A stretch of 64,000 nucleotides of DNA from Sulfuritalea sp. (GTDB lineage: Bacteria; Pseudomonadota; Gammaproteobacteria; Burkholderiales; Rhodocyclaceae). The stretch is taken from positions 186,001 to 250,000 of the forward strand of contig JADJVS010000014.1 in assembly GCA_016710465.1 (NCBI GenBank), written 5' to 3'. The notes under the pieces are model-generated. The model was given only the letters and a program-made list of their open reading frames with translations, searched no databases and was not told the origin of the DNA. Positions 46,971 to 55,400 of this stretch are shown one piece after another; within the stretch, counting starts at the first letter, position 1, and the number at the start of each line of letters is the position of its first letter. The position numbers and the translations under genes were made by a program.

Positions 46971-48163
46971 TGCGGGTGGTTTCCTGTCAATTGGTCGAGT
47001 TCGATGCGCGCGGCGCGGGCTTTCCCTTCGAGGTCGAGGGCGGTCAGTTCAGCCTCCAGCGCCCCCTTGTAGGCGTCGAGCAGTTCGAGGACGGTGGATT
47101 CGCCGGCGCGGTAGGCGCTCTCGGCGATGCGCAGCAGTTCGGCCGATGGCGTGACAGCCTCGGCACGGTAGCGCGCGGCGGCGGTGATCAACTGCGTCGC
47201 CTGGCGATGCAGGCCGAGCAACTCGCCTTCGGCCTGCTGTCGCGCCAGGCCGAGTTCGGCCTGCGCGGCCTGCGCCTGCGCCGCGCTTCGCCGGTCCCTG
47301 GCCTGTTGCCGGTCGAACAGCGGCAGGTTGAGGGACAGCATCAACAGGCTGCCGTTGTCGCGCACGGGGCCGTCGTCGACCTGCTTGCGGCCCACGCCGA
47401 CCGTCAGCTCGGGCAGGTGGCGTTGCGCGGCGGCGCCATCGCTGTGAGCAGCTTCGACGCGCGCCGACAGGGCGGCAAACTCGGGACGTGCCGCGAGTTG
47501 CGCCTGCAAGGCCGACAACGGTGGTGGCGGCTCCGGCAGGAGCTGGCCGGCGACGCCATCGTCGGCCGGGCGGCCGATCAGGGCCGCGAGACGGGCGCGG
47601 CCGAGTTCCTGCGCGGCGCGGGCCTCGGCCAGCCTTGCACCGGCGCTGCGCTGCTCGCGCCCCAGGCGACGGCGGTCATAGCCAGAGGCTTCGCCGGCTC
47701 GGGCCAGCTTGGCGACCACATTGTCGATCAGGGTGAAGCGGTCTGCCCAGTTGCCGATGGCGCGCGTCTGTTCCTGCTGGCGCAGGAGCTCATGGAAGGC
47801 GCGGCGCAGTTCGGCGCGGCGTCCGTTCTGTCGCGCGTGATTGTCGGCTTCGGTGGCGCGGACGCGATGCCGCGCCGCAGATTCGCGCAGGCCGCGTCGG
47901 CCGGAAATGTCCAGCGCCTGCGATACCTGCCAGCTCCGCTCGCGCGCGCTGCCGGTCTTGTCGCGCCCGAACTCGAGTGTCGGATTGCTCCAGGTGCCGG
48001 CTTCGAGTACATCCGCTTCGGCTTCGCCGAGACGGGCCTGCTGCAGTTCGGAAAATTCCGGGCGGGAGAAACCCAGACGCAGGGCCTCGGTCTCGGTCAG
48101 CGGCGGCGCGGCCAGCGCGGCGCCGGCCAATGCGGCAAGTAGCAGGGATGAAAGTTTTCGCAT
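46967..48163 (-). CDS. TolC-like outer-membrane factor of the metal efflux system (CzcC/CusC-like)
   Basis: 398 residues: signal peptide ending about AALAA, and two outer-membrane efflux repeats rich in Ala/Gln/Arg coiled-coil helices (about 40-190 and 225-390). It forms the exit duct for the RND pump and adaptor encoded just downstream in the same operon. Confidence 0.88.
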   Translation of the reverse strand: MRKLSSLLLAALAGAALAAPPLTETEALRLGFSRPEFSELQQARLGEAEADVLEAGTWSNPTLEFGRDKTGSARERSWQVSQALDISGRRGLRESAARHRVRATEADNHARQNGRRAELRRAFHELLRQQEQTRAIGNWADRFTLIDNVVAKLARAGEASGYDRRRLGREQRSAGARLAEARAAQELGRARLAALIGRPADDGVAGQLLPEPPPPLSALQAQLAARPEFAALSARVEAAHSDGAAAQRHLPELTVGVGRKQVDDGPVRDNGSLLMLSLNLPLFDRQQARDRRSAAQAQAAQAELGLARQQAEGELLGLHRQATQLITAAARYRAEAVTPSAELLRIAESAYRAGESTVLELLDAYKGALEAELTALDLEGKARAARIELDQLTGNHPQ

Positions 48164-48260
48164 CGATATCCTCTCGGGGGCAATCCACGGGAAATCGACG
48201 GAACGCGGCCAGTCCGCGATGCGGCTGGCTCAGGGAATGGTTGAAGGCGCGCTCCGCCGC

Positions 48261-48614
48261 TCAGAGGGCGGTGTGGCGCGGAGGGCGATCAGGCAGATCG
48301 GGGTGATGCGAGGGCGGCATCGCCGGTTCAGCGGCGACAAACGCCTGCGGTGCGGCAGCGAAATGCGAGCCGGCACTTGCTGATGCCTGTACCGGCAGGT
48401 GGCTGAACATGTGGCCGCCGCAGGCGTGTTCATCGTGATGATCGAGGCCGGAATTGCCGGCTTCGTGATCGTGTGCATCGATCATGGTCATCGCGCCGCT
48501 GACGGGATCGTGATGGGCATCGGCAGCCATGACTTCCCAGCCGAAATGCGGCGACAGAAAAGTCAGCATGGCGACCAGCAGGAGCCAGCGGGAAAGTGCG
48601 CGCGAAGAAACCAT
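48261..48614 (-). CDS. Small secreted His-rich protein, CzcI/CopL-like leader of the efflux operon
   Basis: 117 residues: signal peptide (WLLLVAMLTFLSPHFGWEVMA), then His-rich stretches (AHHDPVSG, DAHDHEA, HHDEHACGGHMFSH) and a Pro/His-rich end. This small secreted metal-binding type often opens czc and cop operons. It precedes the TolC-like gene by about 97 bp. Family assignment is by features, not motif match. Confidence 0.6.
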   Translation of the reverse strand: MVSSRALSRWLLLVAMLTFLSPHFGWEVMAADAHHDPVSGAMTMIDAHDHEAGNSGLDHHDEHACGGHMFSHLPVQASASAGSHFAAAPQAFVAAEPAMPPSHHPDLPDRPPRHTAL

Positions 48615-48638
48615 GGCTTCGATTCTAGCAGGCCGGCG

Positions 48639-48661
48639 TCGCCGTCCCGCCAGCGCCGACT
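48639..48661 (-). repeat. 23-bp interspersed repeat, copy 11 (after oprB)
   Basis: On the minus strand: AGTCGGCGCTGG, middle CGGGA, then CGGCGA. Starts 7 nt past the oprB stop codon. Confidence 0.85.
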
Positions 48662-48668
48662 CTCTGCA

Positions 48669-49922
48669 TCAGAGCGCGACGTCGAAACGCATACCGATCA
48701 GCTTGGCGCTGGCCGCCGCCGCGCCGCCCGGGTGCTTGATGTACTGGTAGTTCGGCTGGATCGCGAGATATGGCGTCACGGCGAAGCGCCAGGTGATCTC
48801 CAGCGCGTCCTCGCTGGCCTTGGTGTTTCCCGGCACCGTCTGCGCGTCGCGCCATTTCCGTGACATACCGGCACGGGACCATGCGATGCCGACGACATCG
48901 TCGGGGCGCGATTCGAGCGGCCCCTTGAGGTGCAGGCCGAGGTTCAGGCTGTTCTTCACCGCTGTCGAGTCGCCGTCGCCCCAGGTGTAACGGGCGAAGC
49001 CTGAAAGAAAACGCTCGTCGCCACCCAGTCGCGCCAGTGTTCGCTCGCCCAGCACATAGCCGCCGCGTTGATAGCGCAACAAGGGATTGCCGCCGGCATC
49101 GGTATCGCGCTGATCGTTGACCTTCGTGCTGTAGCCCCACAGGCCGATGGCGGCCTTGGCGTAACCCTTGAATTTTTCGTTGTCCGCCTCGGGCAGCCAG
49201 CCGAATTCGCCGATCGAGAAGCTGCCGTCGCCCTTGGCGAAGCGGATTGCCGCGATCTTGGGCCGCGCCGGATCGTTGGGAATGCCGTCGAGCACCGCAC
49301 CCATGGCATACACGGTTTTCGCGATCGTCCACTTCGCGCGCAGGCCGAAGGCCGAGTTGTTGAAAATCGAGGGGCCGCGCGTCAGGGCCAGGTCGGCTGG
49401 CGTACCGTATTGCGGTCCGATGAATACGCCGGCCGAGTCGACGGTGAAGAATTCGGAATCGATAGGGTAAAGACCGGCCAGTACCGCCAACCGATCGTCG
49501 AACAGGTTCTGCTGCAGCCAGGCTTGAAAGACCCGCGTGGTGGTCGGCGCGCCGACCTCGACGTTGGTCACGCCCATCTGTGAGCCGACGTGCCGCGCGT
49601 TCGGCCCCCAGCCGCCGTCGCTCAGGACGTTGACCATGGCGCTGCCTCCGCTCCAGCCGAAGGCTTTTTCGAGATCCATGCGCAGCTTGAGATCAAGGTG
49701 CGTGATATGACGGCTGCCGTTGCTGATGCCGCCACGATTGCGCAAGGCGTCGACCCGCGCCAGGCCTTCGAAGCCGAAGCCATTCTTCAAGGCGCCTCCG
49801 CGCGCGCCGCGCCAGTCACCGGTCAGCGTGTCCTCGGCAAAATTCGGCAGTGCCTCCTCGGCCGCCAGCAGCGGGCCGGCAAGCAACAAGCAGGACAGGG
49901 TGGCGATCAGTTTGCGTGGCAT
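48669..49922 (-). CDS. oprB: OprB-type carbohydrate-selective porin
   Basis: 417 residues from the ATG at 49920-49922: signal peptide (LIATLSCLLLAGPLLA), then TLTGDWRGARGGALKNGF, the start of OprB family porins, and beta-strand repeats ending in an aromatic-hydrophobic MRFDVAL. It should pass sugars or small organic molecules across the outer membrane. It is followed 8 nt past its stop by a 23-bp repeat. Confidence 0.85.
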   Translation of the reverse strand: MPRKLIATLSCLLLAGPLLAAEEALPNFAEDTLTGDWRGARGGALKNGFGFEGLARVDALRNRGGISNGSRHITHLDLKLRMDLEKAFGWSGGSAMVNVLSDGGWGPNARHVGSQMGVTNVEVGAPTTTRVFQAWLQQNLFDDRLAVLAGLYPIDSEFFTVDSAGVFIGPQYGTPADLALTRGPSIFNNSAFGLRAKWTIAKTVYAMGAVLDGIPNDPARPKIAAIRFAKGDGSFSIGEFGWLPEADNEKFKGYAKAAIGLWGYSTKVNDQRDTDAGGNPLLRYQRGGYVLGERTLARLGGDERFLSGFARYTWGDGDSTAVKNSLNLGLHLKGPLESRPDDVVGIAWSRAGMSRKWRDAQTVPGNTKASEDALEITWRFAVTPYLAIQPNYQYIKHPGGAAAASAKLIGMRFDVAL

Positions 49923-50068
49923 GGGGCAATGTTCATGGGGGGGTTGAATGAGTCCGCTGCCATCGGCATCAGGGCGCGGATTCTTGATCGGCCGATTGTA
50001 ACCATCCTGGCCGGGGGCCGTGGCGACCAATCGGCTAGAATTTGCACAGCCTCCCTCCGGAGCGTGCC

Positions 50069-51898
50069 GTGTCACGCATCGCCGCATTGATCCTGTTATT
50101 GACTTGCCTGTTTGGTCAGGCGGGGAGCAGTGTCGCCGCCGTTCGGCTGATGTCGGATACACGTTCGGTATCCCTGGCGCCGCATGTCCTTGTGCTCGAG
50201 GATCCGACCGGGACCATGAGCCTGGCGGATGCCCAGCGCCGTGCCGGAGAATTCAAGCCATCCGGCGTGCGTGACGACACGGCGATCAACTTTGGTTACT
50301 CGTCCTCGGCATGGTGGTTGCGAATCGACCTCGCGGCGGAGCCGGGCGCGCCGCGCGACTGGTTGCTCGACGTCGCTTTTCCGACACTGGACAGCGTCGA
50401 ATTTTTCGGTCCCGGCGGCGAACGACTGGCCACCGGGGATCGCCTGCCCTTCACGGCACGGCCGCTGCTGCATCGCAACTTTGTGTTCCCGGTGCATCTT
50501 GACGAGAACGGTGTCGGCAGCGCCTGGCTGCGCATCGTGTCGGAGGGCACCCTCACCGTGCCCTTGCGGCTTTGGGGCCACGCGGCGTTTTGGCAGGACT
50601 CCCTGGTCAGCTACGCCATGCTTTCCGTGTATTTCGGCATGCTGCTGGCGCTCGCGCTCTACAACCTGTTGCTGTGGCTGTCGCTGCGCGACGTGAATTA
50701 CCTGAGCTATGTCATGTTTGCCATCAGCATGGCGGTGGGCCAGCTTTCATTGAACGGCCTGGGAAACCAATTCCTCTGGCCGGGCTGGCCGGCGTGGGGA
50801 AACCTGGCGTTTTCCGGCGGCTTTGCCGCCACCGGGTTGTTCGGCGCGCTGTTTACCCGCGGCTTCCTTGAAACCCGGCGCAACCTGCCACGCCTGGACG
50901 GCGCGATCATCGGCCTTGCCGGATTGTTCGCGGTCTGCGCCGTGGCGCCGTTGCTGGTGCCCTATCGCCTGGCGGCGATTCTCACGTCGCTCACCGGCGT
51001 CACGTTTTCGGTCGTTGCCGTCGCCGCCGGCCTGCGCTGCTGGCGCGCCGGCCAGCCCGGGGCCCGCATCTTCCTGCTGGCCTGGACGGCGCTGCTGGTG
51101 GGCGTGGTCGTGGTCGGCCTGCGCAACCTGAACCTGCTGCCGACGACGTTCTTCAGCTTCTATGCCATACAGATCGGCTCGGCGATCGAGATGGTCCTGC
51201 TTTCCTTCGCCCTGGCGGAACGGATCAACGACCTGCAGCGCGAGAAGGATGCGGCGCGCAGCGAGGCCCTGACCACCCGGCAGGAACTGATCGCGACGCT
51301 GCAGCGTTCCGAGACCGATCTTGAACGCCGTGTCGCCGCGCGTACCGCCGAGCTCGAGGCCTTGAACGCCCGCTTGCGCGAGAACGAACGCCAGTTGCAG
51401 GCACTGGCCCATACCGATCCGCTGACCGGGCTGGCCAACCGGCTGCTGCTGGACGCCCGGCTCGAGCAGTCGATGCAGCACGCGCGACGCAGCCATGGCC
51501 AGATCGCGCTGCTGATGGTGGACCTCGACGAGTTCAAGTCGATCAACGACAGTCGCGGCCATGCCATCGGCGACGAGGTTTTGCGCGCCACGGCCGAGCG
51601 ATTGCGCGCCGCGGTGCGCGAGGTCGATACCGTGGCGCGGGTCGGCGGCGACGAATTCGTCGTGGTGCTCACGGCGCTGGGCGGCGCTTCCGACGCGGAG
51701 CGCTTGGCTGAAAAGCTGGTCGAGGAAATCCGCGAACCAATGCGCGTGCTCGGCATGCCCATCGAATGCAGCGCCAGCGTTGGCGTTGCGCTGTTTGGCG
51801 GCGGAGAGCTGACGTCGGCCGAGCTTATGCGGCGCGCCGACCTCGCCATGTACGCGGCCAAGGAGGCCGGGCGCAACTGCTATCGGATGTTTGCCTAG
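50069..51898 (+). CDS. Membrane diguanylate cyclase with 7TMR-DISM sensor
   Basis: 609 residues from a GTG (50069) with GGAG 6 nt upstream, preferred over the TTG at 50042. Signal peptide, a periplasmic DISM extracellular domain (about 30-175), seven membrane helices (about 180-380), a coiled coil (ERRVAARTAELEALNARL) and a C-terminal GGDEF domain (about 445-600). GGDEF is intact (RVGGDEFVVVL) and the preceding REVD has the spacing of the inhibitory I-site, so it should make c-di-GMP with feedback control. Close to the Pil-Chp genes, whose motility output is often c-di-GMP controlled. Confidence 0.9.
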   Translation: MSRIAALILLLTCLFGQAGSSVAAVRLMSDTRSVSLAPHVLVLEDPTGTMSLADAQRRAGEFKPSGVRDDTAINFGYSSSAWWLRIDLAAEPGAPRDWLLDVAFPTLDSVEFFGPGGERLATGDRLPFTARPLLHRNFVFPVHLDENGVGSAWLRIVSEGTLTVPLRLWGHAAFWQDSLVSYAMLSVYFGMLLALALYNLLLWLSLRDVNYLSYVMFAISMAVGQLSLNGLGNQFLWPGWPAWGNLAFSGGFAATGLFGALFTRGFLETRRNLPRLDGAIIGLAGLFAVCAVAPLLVPYRLAAILTSLTGVTFSVVAVAAGLRCWRAGQPGARIFLLAWTALLVGVVVVGLRNLNLLPTTFFSFYAIQIGSAIEMVLLSFALAERINDLQREKDAARSEALTTRQELIATLQRSETDLERRVAARTAELEALNARLRENERQLQALAHTDPLTGLANRLLLDARLEQSMQHARRSHGQIALLMVDLDEFKSINDSRGHAIGDEVLRATAERLRAAVREVDTVARVGGDEFVVVLTALGGASDAERLAEKLVEEIREPMRVLGMPIECSASVGVALFGGGELTSAELMRRADLAMYAAKEAGRNCYRMFA

Positions 51899-51909
51899 GC
51901 CAGCCTTGC

Positions 51910-52389
51910 CTAGGCCAGCCGCGCGAAGGCCGCGACGACGTCCGGCGGCGCCTGCACCAGCTCGATCAGCACGCCTTCGCCGCCGATCGGAAACTGCTCG
52001 TTGGCCTTGGGGTGCAGAAAAGTGATGTCGAAGCCGGCGGCGCCCTTGCGGATGCCGCCCGGGGCGAAGCGAACGCCCTGTGCCGTGAGCCACTCGACGG
52101 CGCGCGGCAGATCATCGATCCAGAGGCCGACATGGTTCAGCGGCGGCTCGTTGACCGCCGGCTTTTTCGCCGGGTCCAGCGGTTGCATCAGGTCGACCTC
52201 GACCTTGAACGGGCCGCTGCCCATGGCGGTGATGTCTTCGTCTACGTTCTCGCGCTCGCTGACGTAGTTGCCGGTCACGGCCAGGCCGAACATGTCGACC
52301 CAGAGCTTTTTCAGCCGATCCTTGGAGGTGCCGCCGATGGCGATCTGCTGGATGCCCAGCACCTTGAACGGGCGTGATTGATTCGTCAT
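51910..52389 (-). CDS. mce: VOC-family protein, probable methylmalonyl-CoA epimerase
   Basis: 159 residues with two glyoxalase/VOC beta-alpha-beta halves. Motifs QQIAIGGTSKDRL, LNHVGLWIDDLPRAVEWL, RKGAAGFDITFLHPK and EGVLIELVQAP match methylmalonyl-CoA epimerases with metal ligands His and Glu. It links PccAB, which makes the S-epimer, to the mutase, which needs the R-epimer; both lie 14-21 kb away here. Confidence 0.75.
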   Translation of the reverse strand: MTNQSRPFKVLGIQQIAIGGTSKDRLKKLWVDMFGLAVTGNYVSERENVDEDITAMGSGPFKVEVDLMQPLDPAKKPAVNEPPLNHVGLWIDDLPRAVEWLTAQGVRFAPGGIRKGAAGFDITFLHPKANEQFPIGGEGVLIELVQAPPDVVAAFARLA

Positions 52390-52414
52390 GGTTGCGGCTC
52401 CGTGCGCAAACCGG

Positions 52415-55400
52415 CTACTGCCTGCCCGGGATGGACTGGCGAATGCAGTTCAGCAGGTCGTCTTCGTCGTAGGGTTTGCCGAGGTAGTGATTGACGCCGA
52501 TATCCATCGCCAACTGGCGGTGCTTGTCCGCCGTGCGCGAGGTGATCATGATCAGCGGAATGTGCTTCAGCCGTTTGTCGCCGCGGATGTTGCGCGCCAG
52601 GTCGAAGCCGTCCATGCGCGGCATTTCGATGTCGAGCAGCATGACATCGGGCATCACGTCGGCCAGTTGTTCGAGGGCGTCTACGCCGTCCTTGGCGGTC
52701 AGCACATGGTAGCCGTGGCGTGCCAGCAGGCGCCCGCTGATCTTGCGCACGGTCAGCGAGTCGTCGACCACCATCACGGCAGGGGCGGCAGCGGTCGCCG
52801 CGCCGGGAGCGCGGACCGTGGCGCCGGTCGGCGCCGCCGGGGCGGGGGCGGCTTGCACGGCGGTCGCCGGGGTGATTACCGTGGCCACCGGCGTGCCGGT
52901 GCGCTCGGCCGAGCGCGCCGCCAGCGCGACGGGATTCAGGATCAGGGCAATCTCGCCATTGGCCAGCACGGTGGCGCCCGCCAGGCCGGGAATGCGCGCG
53001 AGTTGGGGCCCGACGGCCTTGACCACGACTTCCTGGTTTCCGGAAAGGCTATCCACTTCCAGCGCGACGCGCTCGGTTCCGCCGCGAATCAGCAGAATCC
53101 AGTGGCGGCGTTCCTGCGGCGGGAGGGCGGCGGCGTCGCCAAGCAGGACACCGAGGTAGTGGTAGGGATACGGATTGCCCAGCCACTCGGTGCTGCCGGC
53201 TTTGCGAATCTCGGCGGCGGCGGCGGGCCGGTGTTCAGTCGCCTGCTCGATCATCGAGGATGGCACCGCATAGTGGCGGCTGCCGACGGTGACCATCACC
53301 ACCTGGGTCACGGCCAGCGTCAATGGCAAATAGACGCGGAAGGTGGCGCCCTTGCCGCTGACCGAGGCGATCTCGATGCGGCCGCCGAGGCTGGCGGTCT
53401 CGTTGCGCACCACGTCCATGCCGACGCCGCGCCCGGCCAGCGTGGTCACTTCGTCCGCGGTGGAGAAGCCGGACTGCATGATCATCTGCGTCAACGTGTG
53501 CTCGTCAGGCACAGCGTCGGGTTCAAGCAGGCCGCGGTCGATGGCGCGATGGCGAATCTTTTCGAGGTTCAGGCCGGCGCCGTCGTCGCTGATCGCGACC
53601 ACGATTTCGTTGCCCTCCTGGGCCAGCGACAGGGTGATCTGGCCGATCGGATCCTTGCCCGCCGCATTGCGGCCCGCGGTACTTTCCAGGCCATGGGCGA
53701 CGCTGTTGCGCAGCATGTGCTCGAGCGGGCCGGCCATCTTGTCAAGCACCGAGCGGTCAAGTTCGGTCTGGCCGTGACGGATGTCCAGGTTGGCGCGCTT
53801 GCCGGTATCCTTGGCGGCCTGGCGCACCACGCGGTGCAAGCGCTCGGCAATGCTTTCGAAGGGCACCATGCGCACGCCCATCAGGCGCTGCGACAGTTCG
53901 CGGGAGAGCCGGGCTTGCGCGGTCACGGCGGCATTCGCGTGGTCCAGCGTGCGCATCAGGTTCTGCTGCACGGTGGCGACGTCGTTGACGCTCTCGGCCA
54001 TCATCCGCGTGACTTCCTGGAAGCGGGTGAAACGGTCGAATTCGAGCGGGTCGAATGCCTGGGCGCGCTCGCTGGCCAGCGCCTGCTGCGACTGCATCTG
54101 GGATTCGGCCTGGATTTCCACCTCGCGCAACTGTTTGCGCAGGCGAATGACGTTCTCCGTGAGGTCCAGCATCGATGACTTCAAGGCCAGCAATTCGCCC
54201 TCGATGCGGCCGCGCGCGATGGCGACTTCACCGGCTTCGTTGACCAACTGGTCGACCAGGTCGGCGCGCACGCGCAGGTGCACCTGCGCTGCCGGCACGA
54301 AGGCGGCTGGTCCGGCGGCGGCCTTGCCGGTGGTCGCCGCGGCGTGCGCGTGTGTCGCCGGAGCGGCTTCGGCGAATGACTGGGCGGCTTCCGCCGCGGT
54401 TTCGACCGCGACCGAGGCGGCTTCCGCCTGGGGTTTGGCTTCGTCGCGCTCCACCGGCGCGGCGTTGGGGTTGCGCAGGCGCTCGATCAGCATTTCCGCG
54501 CGGTCGTAGGAGGTTTCCAGCCCGTCGATGACGGCGGGTTGCACCGACTTCATGCGCACGGCCTGGTCGATCCGGTCTTCCATCGAATGCAGCAGTTCGC
54601 CGCAACCCATGGCGCCGGCCATCCGCGCGCTGCCCTTGAGCGTGTGCAGGGCGCGCTGCAGGGAACGGGCGATGTCGCCGCTGGTCGGATCGATGCGCCA
54701 CTGGCGCAGGGTCTCGCCGATCTCGCGCATCAGCTCGACGCTTTCGTCGAGGAAGAGCGGGAGGATCTGCTGGTCGATCTCGTCTTCCATCCGCGCCGCG
54801 CGACGCTCGGCGGCGGTGATCGTGACCTCCGGCAGCGCTGGCGCTTCGTCTTCGGCCGGCAGGGGTGCCGCCCCGGGCGTCGCGGACGTCGCGGGCGTCG
54901 CGACGGAAGCGTCGGCGATCGCGGCGACCGGTGCTGCAATCCCCGACTCGATGGCCGGGTTCATCGCCCTGAGCTCGTCGGTGAGTTCGACTTCCTCGCC
55001 CGGCATGCGGCGCTGGGCAACGGCGCCGAGCATGCCTTCGAGCGCGCCGGCGCAGCGGGCGAAGACATAGCGTTGCGCCTCCGTCGGCGTCGCGCCGATC
55101 AGCATGAGGCGACCCAGGGCATCCTCCAGCGCGCGCGCCAGGGTGGAAATCGGCAGGATGCCGGTGGCGGCGGAAATGCTTGCCGTGGTATGCGCAGCGC
55201 GTATGACGTCGTTGCCCGGCATGCACTCCGCGCCGAGGTTGGCCTGCAAGGTGGCAACGTGTTCGCGCGTTTCGTCCAGATAGAGGTTGTAGAGCGTCGG
55301 CGCGATTTCGACTTCGCCGACGCGCACGGGTGGCGGCGAAGGAAAGGCAACGACTTCTGCGGAGGGCGGTGCGCTGATTTCGGCAATGGCGTCCACGACT

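Noticed and set aside
41682..47072. Long plus-strand frames opposite the RND operon
   Set aside because: Low-information Ala/Arg/Gln sequence with no motif, and opposite strongly conserved proteins.
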